Assembly: GCA_032622095.1 (NCBI GenBank)
Contig: CP136061.1
Coordinates: 44,399,797-44,463,796 of the forward strand
Direction of reading: 5' to 3'
DNA from: Siphonodentalium dalli
Taxonomy: Eukaryota; Mollusca; Scaphopoda; Gadilida; Siphonodentaliidae
DNA length: 64,000 nt
The notes beneath the pieces were generated by a model. The model was given only the letters and a program-made list of their open reading frames with translations, made no database searches and was not told where the DNA came from. Both the position numbers and the translations under genes were made by a program. Below, one piece after another: positions 11,940 through 22,879 of this stretch. Positions within the stretch are counted from its first letter, which is position 1, and every line of letters begins with the position of its first letter.

Positions 11940-13200
11940 ATATCATTGTTACTATAGCCACCTTTATTGTGATTTAAGTCTGACTAATAGCCAGTAATTA
12001 TGGGGGTTCACCGGAAGCGGATGATCGACGTGATGTACGTCATCTTCTTGGCGACAACGTCAACAAGAATAGTTCCGGCTTGTATTCCACCAGAGGTATA
12101 CACTACTATGTATTCAATGGCTGGGATTCCGTTGAATACATGTACCTCACGTCAATGGGTGTGGAATAAATATATAAACTTTGTTCTTATCTTCATTATT
12201 GATAATTCCCCAATAACGAAATTTTGAGTACTGAAACGTTTGTTATGTGAACAAAACTGTTACAGTGATTTGTCAACCGACATTCAGTCTGAATATGATT
12301 TTCAGAATATTTTTCAATGCTTTTACATTTTACTATGTTTACCATCAAGTTTTGATTAAAACTTCGGTATCTTATTGGACTTTAATAATTAATTCCAAGT
12401 TAACAGTAATGTTCACATAATATTGGTTTAGAATGCTAAATATTATTATTGGGAAATATGAAATATGTCTTGCTGGTTACCTCATGATTACACAGAGTGA
12501 CAGGGGGAACCATTCTCCACAAACTGCGCATCGACAAACTACGCCCACAATGTTGATGCAAATTTATAACATAAAATCTCGAAATAGTCGTTTATTCTCG
12601 TGTTGGCTACCGCTTCGCAAGATCAAAACATAATTAGTTATGGCCTACGGAGTCAGACAAAATTCTTATCCGTCGGACTCTGACGATGTTGTTTACTATA
12701 TATTTCAACTGCGCAAAATCTTTGATGATCGGGAATTCCCCGCTTGAGGAACGCAATTGTCATGTCTTGGTACAGCAGCAGAAAAATCAATACCTTTTGA
12801 TCACACACGTGGGTGGGTTTTTCTTGTTTTAATGCAAGTTTTAACATATCAGATACCCCATTGTAATTAAAACCCTACAAAATATTCAAGAAAAACGACG
12901 GCGCGTGTACCCCGCCCCATATATTCACCTCAGACGTTTCGCTAATTTCGACTCCTCTCGAGATATCTTCGTGACCACGTGGCGCACATAGGCATGCGGC
13001 TGATAGTGGTAGAGACATTTCATTGATTTGACCTACACGGCGCAGTAATCTTACTACGCCGAAAGCGGTATATGCGCCGGAGTATAGTTCGTGCTATTGT
13101 ACCCATTGTCCTTGACCTTCGTATCTATCACGCAGTACTGGCATGTGTTGATTGACACAACCTGTGTCGTGTCGGCTATGGCCCGCCCTGATGACTTAGC
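11940..13200. other. No recognised gene
   Basis: I see no conserved coding sequence. A short open frame from 12000 begins MGVHRKRMIDVMYVIFLATT and meets a possible splice donor near 12098; it is discussed as a weak first-exon candidate in the findings. Confidence 0.4.
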
Positions 13201-13209
13201 TAAATTCGA

Positions 13210-13400
13210 GACAGGGTAATTCTCAGTAGGATGTTTCGTTTCAACTTGAATGGCTTATGACTTCTGAGAACTAGACTGTTCAGTGATATCTGTAACTATA
13301 GTTCTAGGAAATTAAGAATGCACCGGCAGCCAGTCATGACGGACATTTTTTAACTCTTCCCCGGGCTACGTTTTCTGGCCTACAACAGGGGGGAGGGTAA
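13210..13400 (+). repeat. Dispersed repeat with TTCTGAGAACT / CAGTCATGACGGACAT, copy 1
   Basis: The order ATTCTCAGTAGGATGTTTCG, CTTCTGAGAACT, TTAAGAATGCACCG, CAGTCATGACGGACAT and CCCCGGGCTACGTTTTCT recurs at 15240-15360 (partial) and 16490-16655. The three copies share orientation and bracket the GTTGGAAATTTCC-rich zone, so they may be parts of one larger element. Confidence 0.6.
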
Positions 13401-14463
13401 TAAAACATGCGCAGGAAGGTATGCCGGGGAGGGTGGGTGGCCCGTGGGGCAAAAAACGCGTTTTGTACAACCTCATGCAAATTGTTTACTAAAGACCTTG
13501 TGTGCCCATATTTGATATATGTAACAGTTTAAAACATATTATAACAATTTATAACTGCAAAAACACCATATTTATGTTGCTGTGACCTCATATGGGCCTT
13601 AGTGGGGATTTTGCATATGGGACGGTGGGGTGAAAAAATTCCTTCCCGACACCATTCGGAAAGAAGCTTCGAGAAATGTAAAACTGAAATAAATAAGCTT
13701 GTCCTGAATACTCCTGATGTAACTAAAGCCTAGATCTTGTGTGCACGGAAAAAGAGTGAGCAACTGTCTCAACCATTAATGCGACTATCAAAGGCTATAA
13801 AGCAACTGTCATCGGTGCATCAAGCCAATCATGAATTATTTGCATGTCTATCAACTCAGATGATCTCTCACAAGAACTAAACTATCCAAGTCTGGTAAAG
13901 TGCTGAGACTGCTTGTCATCTATATATATAAACAATTAGGATCTGTCAAGATTTTCTCTCAGACCCCTGGACCGAGTTCAACAAAATTCGGTGTGGTGAC
14001 TCGGGGTACCCTGGCAGATGTTATAATGGTGTTAGTTTTTCAAAATTAACTAAAACAAATAAAATAAAATTGGTTTTGTTAAATTGAGCAAGGAGTTCAA
14101 TCTCAAAAAAATTAAAATATAAAACAAAATGTTTCAACGATCAAAATGTGCTTGACTTGAAGCGCACAAAGGGGCCGCCGCTGAATAAAGGCTCTGTCTA
14201 TAAAGACCAAAATGTGTGCGAAGTCCCGCAAAGTGGCCACAGGTCTCTCCGAAGCTGAATGTAGGTAGCCTGTTTCAGCTAGTTTAGTATAATAGAAGTT
14301 GCTCCAGCAGACTATTAAACATACGTGGTATTGAATCTGTTAGATAATGGACTGGTTGACAAACTAATCAGAAAATGGTTAGAACTTATGGAATTTTGTG
14401 TATGCTGCACAATGACCTAGGTTTACAGATGATCAGCAATTTATAAAACTTTTTTTTTCAATT

Positions 14464-14790
14464 AAAACAGCTTCTGCAGAAGCTGTTTTAATTGCTAAAA
14501 CTCTACTGATATCATGCATATGACTGGGAGTTATCTCATTTAGTTCAAATATCAGTTTAACCTGTTTCATGAAACAGGTTAAACTGTTATTTGAATTACA
14601 TGAGATAACTCCCAGTCATATGAATGATATCAGTAGAGTTTTGTGCGATTTTAGACCAAATTTAGTGAAAGTTGAGATAACTCCCAGTCATATGAATGAT
14701 ATCAGTAGAGTTTTGTACGATTTTAGACCAAATTTAGTGAAATTTGTGGGGGGGGGGGGTGTAAAAAAATTGGGAGTAAAAAAAAAATTT
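14464..14790. mobile_element. Foldback element with in-frame 72-bp duplication of its right arm
   Basis: A palindrome of about 146 bp (14497-14642) is centred on TTTCATGAAA near 14569. It is preceded by a small palindrome around CTTCTGCAGAAG. The outer right arm (14602-14673) is repeated immediately as 14674-14745 with few changes. A diverged, partial copy lies at 33863-34050 and shares the following G-rich run and the segment TTGGGAGTAAAA. Confidence 0.7.
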
Positions 14791-15239
14791 GTTTGCAGGT
14801 TTGGGGGTGGTGGGTCCCCGAAAGTGCCAGATGCACACACAAAAACGGCATACCTTCCTGCATGTTTCGATTCAACTTCTGAGAACTTAGCGGTTCTGCT
14901 ATTTATGTATCTAAGTTATGTGCTTTTGTGATCGTGTTTAGGTATTACATGTGGGTGATGTTGTGGATGTCCGCGACAAATGTGTGATACAGGTGATGGT
15001 GGTTACCAGTGGTTTTTTTTTCCATTTGCCTGGTGAGCTGTGGTAAGCCGAACATTGTCTTAGAAAATCATGAATTGTTTTTTTTCTAAAATTCTACCGT
15101 GGATTTTTTATATATAGCGCTCTGTTGACCATGCTGACGTCATGATTGAAACATGCCTGCCATTCTGATCCGATGTGACTGCGACGAGCAGAGACATTTT
15201 GTGAATGACGCCTCAGTCGGGTGTTGATATATATATAGG

Positions 15240-15360
15240 GCAATTCTCGGTAGAATGTTTCGTTTCAACTTCTGAGAACTTTGCGGCTCTGTGATCTGTG
15301 TATCTATTTAGCTCTCAGAAATTAAGAATATTCCGATAGCCAGTCATGCAGAGACGTGGC
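15240..15360 (+). repeat. Dispersed repeat with TTCTGAGAACT, copy 2 (partial)
   Basis: It shares ATGTTTCGTTTCAACTT, TTCTGAGAACT and GCCAGTCATG with 13210-13400. It runs into a poly-G/poly-C tract at 15366-15402. Confidence 0.55.
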
Positions 15361-15399
15361 GACAGGGGGGGGGGGGGTGGGGTGTGTCACCCCCCCCCC

Positions 15400-16210
15400 C
15401 CAACTTTGGTCAAAATTTTCAACAGTTGGAAATTTCATACCTGCCAAAACATTAGTTGGAAATTTCACACCAACAATAGGTTGAAAATGTTCTTGTTGTT
15501 TGATTTTCAAACAATTTCTTAGGGGAAATTAATTGTTTTTGGATCAATATTTGCATATTTTCCTATTTTAGGTAAAATTTTTGGACTGAAATTGTCATCA
15601 GTTGGAAATTTTCCAACCTCACGGGGTGACAGGTTGGAAATTTCCCACACTTGGAAAGCTTGTGTCCTGGTCCCTCCCCCGTGGCCAGTCAAAAACTGCT
15701 AGTTAATTTAAGAAAACAATATTGTCATACATCTGGTCAACATTGTCATTGGAATTGTCATCAGTTGTAAATTTTCCAACCTAAGTGGGGTGTCAGGTTT
15801 GAAATTTCCAACTCTAGGAATGCTTGAGGCTAGTCTAGATGCTAGGATTTTGCGATTTTCTTGTTCAGATTACAAAATTTTCCCACACCGGGCCGAACCA
15901 TGGTTGGCCCGGTGTGTCATTGCCCCCCCCCTCCCGTGGCCAATACAAAAATGCTAATAAGTTTAAGAATATTTTACTATACATTTGGTCAAACATGTGC
16001 ACTGAAATGGTCATCAGTTGGAGAATTTTCCAACCTGAGGGGAAGTATGAGGTTTGAAATTTCCAACACTATAGCAAAGCTTCAGTTGAGGCCAGTCTAG
16101 ATGCTAGGATTTGCGATTTTCTTGTTCAAATTACAAAATATTCTCACACTGGGCCGAACAACCATGGTCAGCCCAGTGTGTCGTGGTCTCTTGCCCGTAG
16201 CAGTGTGCAT
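15400..16210 (+). repeat. Diverged tandem repeat, period about 262 bp, rich in GTTGGAAATTTCC
   Basis: TAGTCTAGATGCTAGGATT recurs about 262 bases apart (15831 and 16093). The surrounding order is conserved between units: CCCGTGGCCA, GTCATCAGTTGGA, ATTTTCCAACCT, GAAATTTCCAAC, GGGCCGAAC. At 15884-15916 is a near-perfect palindrome CACACCGGGCC...GGCCCGGTGTG around AACCATGGTT. Related GTTGGAAATTT fragments occur near 21940-22290, 33390, 49910, 51190-51545 and 61340-61430. It is non-coding and of unknown family. Confidence 0.65.
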
Positions 16211-16489
16211 TTGTATGGAGTTAGACCACTAGATGTTAGATGTTAGGATTTATGCAGTGTTGCAGGTTAAAATATCTGAATGTTCTGATACCGGGAATAT
16301 AGAACCATGGTTTATGAAGATATTGGATGTTAGGCATAAGAGCACTGAGGTGCAAGGGGGGGGTGCAAATGGAATTATGCAAAACTTTGTGTTCGGTCTG
16401 ATTCTGCGTGATTCAAGGGGAGGGGGGGGTGCAGTTGGAATTTCCCAAGGTGGACACCCCCGAACGGAAACCCTCTAGCCGCGTCCCTG

Positions 16490-16655
16490 CAGTCATGACG
16501 GACATGTTTTCAACTTGAACGACTTCCGACTTCTGAGAACTATAGCCGAATCAGTGCTCTCTTTATCTATAGTTCTCGGAAATGAAGAATGCACCGACAG
16601 CCAGCCACGACGGACATTTATAACTGTTCCCCGGGCTTCGTTTTCTAGCATCCAA
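16490..16655 (+). repeat. Dispersed repeat with CAGTCATGACGGACAT, copy 3
   Basis: It repeats the 13210-13400 order, including AAGAATGCACCGACAGCCAG and TTCCCCGGGCTTCGTTTTCT. It marks the right edge of the GTTGGAAATTTCC zone. Confidence 0.6.
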
Positions 16656-16723
16656 TAGTTTTTTTTACCACAGCAATAAAATGAAGTGTATTTTTTAAAT
16701 GTTGGCCCATGTCAATGCTTTAA

Positions 16724-16959
16724 GCCTCTCGTAACAGGAGCTGCGCTGGTGCAACATTAAAGATTATATGTCATGTATTGCATTCTCTTATATACGCGTA
16801 TCACCCACAGGGAATGCACTGGCTTATACAAGATCAAGGTAAACATTCCTAGGCAAATATATTCTCTTATAAATAATATATGCGACGCTCCCTATGGGGA
16901 AAATCTCGCATTGTTGCAGAGTTTTCACAAAATTTCAGGAAGCTCCATTCATAGAAGGG
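16724..16959 (-). mobile_element. Decayed piggyBac-like MITE with hairpin module (CCCTTTCATGAC family)
   Basis: It is flanked by TTAA at 16720-16723 and 16960-16963. Read on the minus strand it begins with the family's end (CCCTTCTATGAATGGAGCTT), and at its other end has AGCTCCTGTTACGAG. Inside is a decayed hairpin segment TGCATTCTCTTATATACGCG. TTAA target sites and CCC termini are characteristic of piggyBac superfamily elements; there is no transposase. Confidence 0.55.
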
Positions 16960-16963
16960 TTAA

Positions 16964-17336
16964 TGTGATGTGAAACACTCAGGTAGGGTGATCAAATAGA
17001 AATGGAGTATAATCTTGTTCAAAGTAGTTTTTTTTACAAATATTTTTTTTTAAATTGACAACAAACACCGACATTCTCATATATTATTTAAATGCAGTGA
17101 CTGCCGATGGCGAAATCGTTTTCGTTAGTTTATCGCCGATAGAAGCGTCCCGATTTGTTTGAGTAGTAAATATTTACAATTTAGCATAGTTCAGACAATG
17201 TTTTCTATGGAGTAGTATGGTCGATTTGCTTGAGATTTTCGGTGATGTTGGTAGAATGCTACATTCCCCCAGCTGGCATAGCGCCTGAATACTAACTTAT
17301 CGGTTTCACGCACCCGAACAAGTACATAATATGTCT
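16964..17336 (+). repeat. TTAA-flanked interspersed repeat (GTGATGTGAAACACTC family), copy 1
   Basis: It begins GTGATGTGAAACACTCAGG and ends CGAACAAGTACATAATATGT. TTAA lies on both sides (16960-16963, shared with the neighbouring MITE, and 17337-17340). Three further same-strand copies lie at 19228, 47095 and 51673. Its ends are not clear inverted repeats, so the class is unknown. Confidence 0.65.
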
Positions 17337-17599
17337 TTAAAACTGTAATAAAACAGTTTAAACAGTCCAACATGGGACTATTTCCATATACGAAATACCC
17401 CATATTGGCATTATTTAATCTATACCTTTTTCATTGACACGACTTACCAGATCCACGCTCTTTATAATGTTTGTTCACTGCGGCCCGCGCCATTCAACTA
17501 GATAACGGGTATAAGCTCACAATGAGATTATTTCAGAATGAAATAAGTGCAATATGAACCTATTTGCGCGATGATATGTTGGCCTGATACACTGTAATA

Positions 17600-17710
17600 A
17601 GGCCAGAACACCAAATAGAACACGAGAACGTAACAGATAAAAAGAACACATCGAATGTGTTCTGAAATGGAGCACACTTGTGTTCTATGCAGACACATGT
17701 GTTCTAATTT
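17600..17710. promoter_or_regulatory. Cluster of AGAACA / TGTTCT half-sites
   Basis: AGAACAC or GTGTTCT occurs about six times in 110 bases, including a 21-bp perfect palindrome at 17643-17663 (AGAACACAT, CGA, ATGTGTTCT). The half-site equals a steroid-receptor-type half-site, but the spacing is not the classical 3 bp. Function is unproven. Confidence 0.25.
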
Positions 17711-18602
17711 GCTTAAACCTGAGTTGACTGTCACATTTTCTAACAATTATTTGTCCAAAAATCTATAATAATTGTTCTGTGAACGAAACGCGGCATCTTG
17801 AAGTTTCGTGTATATTTGCTTGACTGGTCACATGTGTGGTTTTGTGCTCTGACATTTGGATGCTAAACTCGATGTTCTGCACCAACCTGTGCGTGATTGG
17901 ATTGGACTACATAGTACGGCTTTTTTGTGTACCCACAAATTTCACTATGAATTTAAAAAAGACCTTTTGTGATTGCAACCGGATACCTGATACCTCACAA
18001 CTCAAGTCACCCATATCAAGGGCGATAATTGACCAATTCATTATTCCTCAAGATATCATATTACCACCACTGATGACTGTCTGCAGGGCTTGTTCGAAAG
18101 TTCACTCCACTTTCACCATCCCACACTCTGTCATTGAGTTATCGCTTTCCTTTTCGGGGCGGTGTCTGAATGGCGATAGCATGCTGCTCGCAGGGTACTA
18201 TTCGATGACACTCTTTTGTCCACATCGGCGATAAGGTTGCATGATTTAGGATGTCCTCGTATCGATTTCCGAGTACTCCACGTGAATTCCTCCCTTGAGT
18301 GGGTCGCACTGACGACATATTTTCCCATCATGAACCGAAATATACCAAGAATTCACTTGATACAGATCTCTCAACTCAGTCGGAGATATCTCTTCGTGTC
18401 ACAAGCAATCAGTTCGAAGAATTACTGACCTAAGCTCTGATCCATTACTTCCGCCACTATACGTGATGTCGTTGGTCGCAACGTCTATAGTAGGATGGGC
18501 ACCATGTGACAAGGGATGTGAAATGTCGACAAGGCACCCTACCTTTTCGTGTCACAATAAGTTCAAAGAATTGTAGATCATTCTATGAATCTCTATTCTG
18601 AC

Positions 18603-18856
18603 CAAGCCTTGAAATAGTGTGTCTGTCATTTGCAGAATGAGGTCCCCAGAGGGTGAATTTAGTGATGCTACCCCGCATAGCGGGCTAGAATCACCAAATG
18701 CACCATATGGGGACCTCATTCTGCTTACACCTTAGCAGAATGAGGTTCCCAGAGGGTGCATTTGGTGATGCTAGTCCGCTATGCGGGGTAACATCACTAA
18801 ATTCACCCTCTGGGGATCTCATTCTGCAAATGACAGACACCCTATTTCAAGGCTTG
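18603..18856. mobile_element. hAT-like double-palindrome MITE, copy A
   Basis: The terminal inverted repeat is CAAGCCTTGAAATAG and its complement CTATTTCAAGGCTTG. Inside, each half is itself a hairpin starting GCAGAATGAGGT and ending ACCTCATTCTGC, with CCCCGCATAGCGGG-type loops. The flanks ATTCTGAC and ATTCTGGC look like an 8-bp target duplication with one mismatch. Eight-base duplications and CA-starting termini suit hAT elements. It is non-autonomous and non-coding. Confidence 0.75.
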
Positions 18857-18859
18857 ATT

Positions 18860-19200
18860 CTGGCTATATGCCAGTAGGGGTCGTATTACACCCGTTAAAA
18901 ACTTTGATATTCTGACAAGTTATGGCGGGGAACTTTATATCTTTGAACAAACAATGCAGGGAATATATCTCTTTGTTAATACTTGTCCTTTAATAACCGT
19001 TTGCACAGTAGGTTGAACAGTCTGGTCTCGGCTCGAGGTTGCGTGGTTGTGCGACTATTATCAGCCGATGTCGCAATAAACATTGAATTTCCCGGTAGAA
19101 ATTCCATAATTCTAAAAGCGAAGCAAAGCAAAATCGGATTACCAAGTCGCATAAATCATGCAATTTCGAGCGGGAACTTGACATGCTGTGCATGCTGTGA
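18860..19200 (+). repeat. Diverged repeat related to 28000-28260
   Basis: It shares in order GGGAACTTTAT-type, CAGGGAA, CTTTAATAA, CAGTAGGT and TCATGCAATTTCGAG-like segments with 28000-28260, heavily diverged. Ends are approximate. Confidence 0.35.
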
Positions 19201-19227
19201 AATACATTATTCAGGAACAGTATTTAA

Positions 19228-19598
19228 AGTGATGTGAAACACTCCGGTAGGGTGATCAACTAGAAATGGAGAATAATCTTGCTCAAAGTTGTTGTTTTAC
19301 GAATATTAATCCAAATTGACAACACACAGTCATTATGATATATAATTAAATGCACTGACATCTCGATGGCGAAATCATTTGTGTTTGTTTGTCGCTGATT
19401 GTTGCGTTCCGAATCCAGATGTAAATATTTACAATTGAGCGTATATTTAGTTTTGCGATGTTTTCTATTGAGTATAGTATGGTCGATTTCTTAGAAATTT
19501 TCGGCGATGTTAGTAGAATGCTACATTCTCCAGGTTGGCATAACGCCTGAATACTAACTTGTCAGTTTCACGAACTCGAACAAGTCCATAATATGTCT
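19228..19598 (+). repeat. TTAA-flanked interspersed repeat (GTGATGTGAAACACTC family), copy 2
   Basis: It begins AGTGATGTGAAACACTCCGG after TTAA and ends ATATGTCT before TTAA (19599-19602). That right-hand TTAA is also the left target site of the palindromic MITE at 19603-19809. Confidence 0.65.
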
Positions 19599-19602
19599 TT
19601 AA

Positions 19603-19809
19603 CCCTTTCAGTGCCAAGTCCGATTTTTGTAACAACCCATATTTCCTTGATCTTTTTTCAAATTTATTGATTATAATAATGTGATACATTGATGGAAAGA
19701 GCTCTTAGAGCTCTTTCCATCAATGTATCACATTATTATAATCAATAAATTTGAAAAATTATCAAGGAAATATGGGTTGATACAAAAATCGGACTTGGTA
19801 CTGAAAGGG
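19603..19809. mobile_element. piggyBac-like palindromic MITE, 207 bp
   Basis: It is a near-perfect palindrome bounded by TTAA at 19599-19602 and 19810-19813. The termini are CCCTTTCAGTGCCAAGTCCG at the left and the complement (CGGACTTGGTACTGAAAGGG) at the right; the centre is GAAAGAGCTCTTAGAGCTCT. TTAA duplication and a CCCTTT start fit the piggyBac superfamily. It cannot encode a transposase. Confidence 0.85.
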
Positions 19810-19852
19810 TTAACTGAAAACTGTATTACCTGCGTTGTTTATTTAATGTCAG

Positions 19853-20112
19853 AACATCAACAAGTTCCCGTGGTTTGAACTGATGGAGTATACATATGGT
19901 CTCTACCGATACGTAGCCAGAGTAGAGATTCATTGCATGATCTACAAGTTCCCGTGGTTTGAACTGATGGCGTATACATATGGTCTCTACCGATACGTAG
20001 CCAGAGTAGAGATTCATTGCATGATCTACAAGTTCCCGTGGTTTGAACTGATGGAGTATACATATGGTCTCTACCGATGTGTAGCCAGAGTAGAGATTCA
20101 TGACATGATCCA
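19853..20112. repeat. 84-bp tandem repeat, about 3 copies
   Basis: CAAGTTCCCGTGGTTTGAAC recurs at 84-base steps (19861, 19945, 20029), with two or three substitutions between units. Eighty-four is a multiple of three, so both strands stay open through the array; the minus strand would code repeats of HAMNLYSGYVSVETICI. A diverged relative of the unit sits at 28350-28415. There is no evidence for translation. Confidence 0.85.
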
Positions 20113-20975
20113 GAAGAATTGCTGACTTGACCTCTGACCCAATTCTTCCGCCACTTTTAGGTATGTCCTTGGTACCATTTGCATAGGATCGCAAAGTAAA
20201 GGGTGAGCAATATCCGTCAAGTGAAGTTAAGTGAATGCGTGGACAAGGCATGCATCTTATACTTTCTAAGCAGAATGTATTCAACGCTTCAAAACTTGAA
20301 AGAAGCAATCCACAGAATTGCCGGGTTTACGTATATCCATTACTTCCTCCATTATAAGTGAAATCCTTGGTATAATTTTCATCTGGATCGCAACGCAGAT
20401 ATTATGTGTCAAGTGTAGTGAATACACGTATGTCGACATCCTACTTCCTAATCAGAACGACTTTAAGCACTGAAATTCAGCAAAGTTTCGTTGTATTAGA
20501 ATCCGTATCCTTGAGAGTAGTTTATACGTGTCGGGTAACAAGAGATATCAATAATCATCGACCCGATGCTGTATGTCATCTCTCGGTATATAATGTCAGG
20601 TGCTTATATATGTTCAGTACTATTTTATATGTTGAAAAATATGTTTATATGCTTGAAAAAATATGGGTGCAATGCATGCATGGACATTGAATAGTATAAA
20701 CTTTCAACATTAATATGAAAAAAATATCACTAAGTGGATTAAGATTCAGTTATATATATTTCTTCTCAATATGCCTATTTGTACCTTTATATATATATAT
20801 ACATCATAATTTACAAATGAGTTCTAGTCACTAATGTATAGATTGTATCTTGAACATGGTAGAAACAGTAGATTATACCAACCATCGCATATCATTAGGA
20901 CCGGATTTAGTTTAATGAATCAATTTGATTAATTAACTTTATAATTTTATGGTGGCGACAGGAAGACGACCATAA

Positions 20976-21518
20976 CCCTTTCATGACTGGAGCTTCCTGA
21001 ATGTTTGCGAACACCCTGTGCCAATGCATTCTCTTGTATATCGGAGTCGACAATAGGTCGCCTCGCATATATAAGAGAATGCACTGACCTAACCAATTTT
21101 ATATTATTTTTTATAGTTGTTAAAAAAAATGATAAAATCTTTTAAAGAATGTAAGAAATAATGATAAAAAATGATAAAAATTGTTAAAGAATGTAAGAAA
21201 AAAATGATAAAATTTATAAAGAATGTAAGAACAAATGACGAAAAATGATAAAAGTGTTAAAGAATGTAAGACAATATGAGCAAAATGATAAGATTGTTAA
21301 AGAATATAAGAAAAAAATGATAAAAACTGGTTAAAGAATGTAAGAAAAAATTATAAAAAATTATAAAAAAATTGTAAAAGAGTGTAAGAATTTTTTTTTT
21401 TAAATTATAAAAAATTGTTAGGCCAATGTATTATCGACTTGTCGAATCGCATATTTAAGAGAATGCATTGACACAGGGTATTTAATCATGCGCCAGCGTA
21501 ACTCCCGTCATGAAAGGG
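20976..21518. mobile_element. piggyBac-like MITE carrying paired hairpin module (CCCTTTCATGAC family), 543 bp
   Basis: The termini are CCCTTTCATGACTGGAGC and its partial complement ACTCCCGTCATGAAAGGG; the flanks are ATAA and TTAT, one mismatch each from TTAA. Inside are a hairpin at about 21022-21093 (TGCCAATGCATTCTCTTGTA), an AT-rich array of about eight TTAAAGAATGTAAGAAAAA units, and a decayed second hairpin at about 21421-21479. There is no coding capacity. Confidence 0.75.
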
Positions 21519-21929
21519 TTATAGGTGATATCGCCACCACGTGACAACTCATTTCTTTTCTTGAATTCTTTGTATTGAACTATTTATTTATTGATCTGTA
21601 ATGAATTAAATATTCTAATTCTGAACACCGCTGACACGTTGACGCGTGACGTCATTAGAACTCTCCGCAGTCTCACTCTCTGAAGAAAGGGGGATTCGAT
21701 TATACACACATGGGTGTCAATTGGCGCAGAATCTAAACCGCACTTTTGCTCCCTCGTGTTGCTTTAGAAAATCTGCGGAGACCAGTATGCAGTATGAAAC
21801 AGATCGTTTGGGGACATCAGAATTCACCGGCATGGCATTTTTGCAGGGAGGGGTATAGCATACATGTAAACTGTAGTCTAACAGAGACGTTTCGACAGGG
21901 AGTTGGGGCGGCTCACTCCCCATGCAACT

Positions 21930-22295
21930 TTGGCCAAAACTTTCAACAGTTGGAAATGTCATGCCTGACAAAATGTTAGATAGAAATTTCTGACCAACGG
22001 TATAGGTTTAATTGGTTTTGATATTTTTATATTCTTACCAGCATTTATTGTGAACTTTCTTGTCTTTAAACAAAAGATCGAACATTTTCCAAATCATTTA
22101 ATTTTTTGGATTGAAATGGTAATCAGTTGGAATTTCCCAACCATATACACATAGGAAGTTTGTTAAGTTAAAAACGTCCAACAGTCGGCTTTCGGAAAGT
22201 TCGAGGTACCAGTTGGTAAATGACAACCCCATGGGTGCAAATTAATTTTCTCGGACTCGGCAATTTCGGTCTTTTTCAAGGGATAGTGCAGTTGG
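21930..22295 (+). repeat. GTTGGAAATTTCC-type repeat fragment
   Basis: CAACTTTGGCCAAAACTTTC, CAGTTGGAAATGTCATGCC and CAGTTGGAATTTCCCAACC recall the 15.4-16.2 kb zone. A similar head (ACTTTGGTCAAAATTTTCAA) is at 15402. It ends where the 52-bp tandem array begins. Confidence 0.5.
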
Positions 22296-22302
22296 AAATT
22301 AT

Positions 22303-22876
22303 AAGGTGGACTACATAGTCTCTCTAGTCACGCCTCTGTCGGCTAATCAGTTACAAGGTGGAATACAGAGTCTCTCTAGTCACCACCTTGTCGGCTAATC
22401 AATTACAATGTGGACTTCGGAGTCTCTCTGGTCACGTCCCTGTCGGCTAATAAGTTACAATGTGGACTTCGGAGTCTCTCTAGTCACGTCCCTGTCGGCT
22501 AATCAGTTACATTGTGGACTTCGGAGTCTCGCTAGTCACGTCCCTGTCGGCTAATCAGTTATATGGTGGATTACGGATTCTCTCTAGTCACGTCCCTATC
22601 GGCTAATCAGTTACATGGTGGACTACGGAGTCTCTCTAGTCACGTCCCTGTCGGCTAATCAGTTACATGGTGGACAATGGAGTCTCTATGGTCACGCCCC
22701 TGTCGGCTAATCAGTTATATGGTGGACTATACGGATTCTCTCTAGTCAAGTCCCTGTCGGCTAATCAGTTATATGGTGGACTACGGAGTCTCTCTACTCA
22801 CGTCCCTGTCGGCTAATCAATTACATGATGGACTACGGAGTCTCTCTAGTCACGCCCCTGTCGGTAATCAGTTGTG
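22303..22876 (+). repeat. 52-bp tandem repeat, about 11 copies
   Basis: The unit core is CCCTGTCGGCTAATCAGTTA with GTCTCTCTAGTCACG. GTCGGCTAAT recurs every 52 bases (22338, 22390, 22442, 22494 and on). Units differ by a few substitutions, and one has a small insertion. It is a minisatellite with no function seen. Confidence 0.9.
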
Positions 22877-22879
22877 ACT

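Noticed and set aside
17643-17663. Classical glucocorticoid-type response element
   Set aside because: The AGAACA and TGTTCT halves are separated by 9 bases, not the 3 required; kept only as a half-site cluster.
17836-18234. 132-residue open frame with CxxC pairs
   Set aside because: No recognised domain arrangement and no splice or conservation support; it is likely a chance frame.
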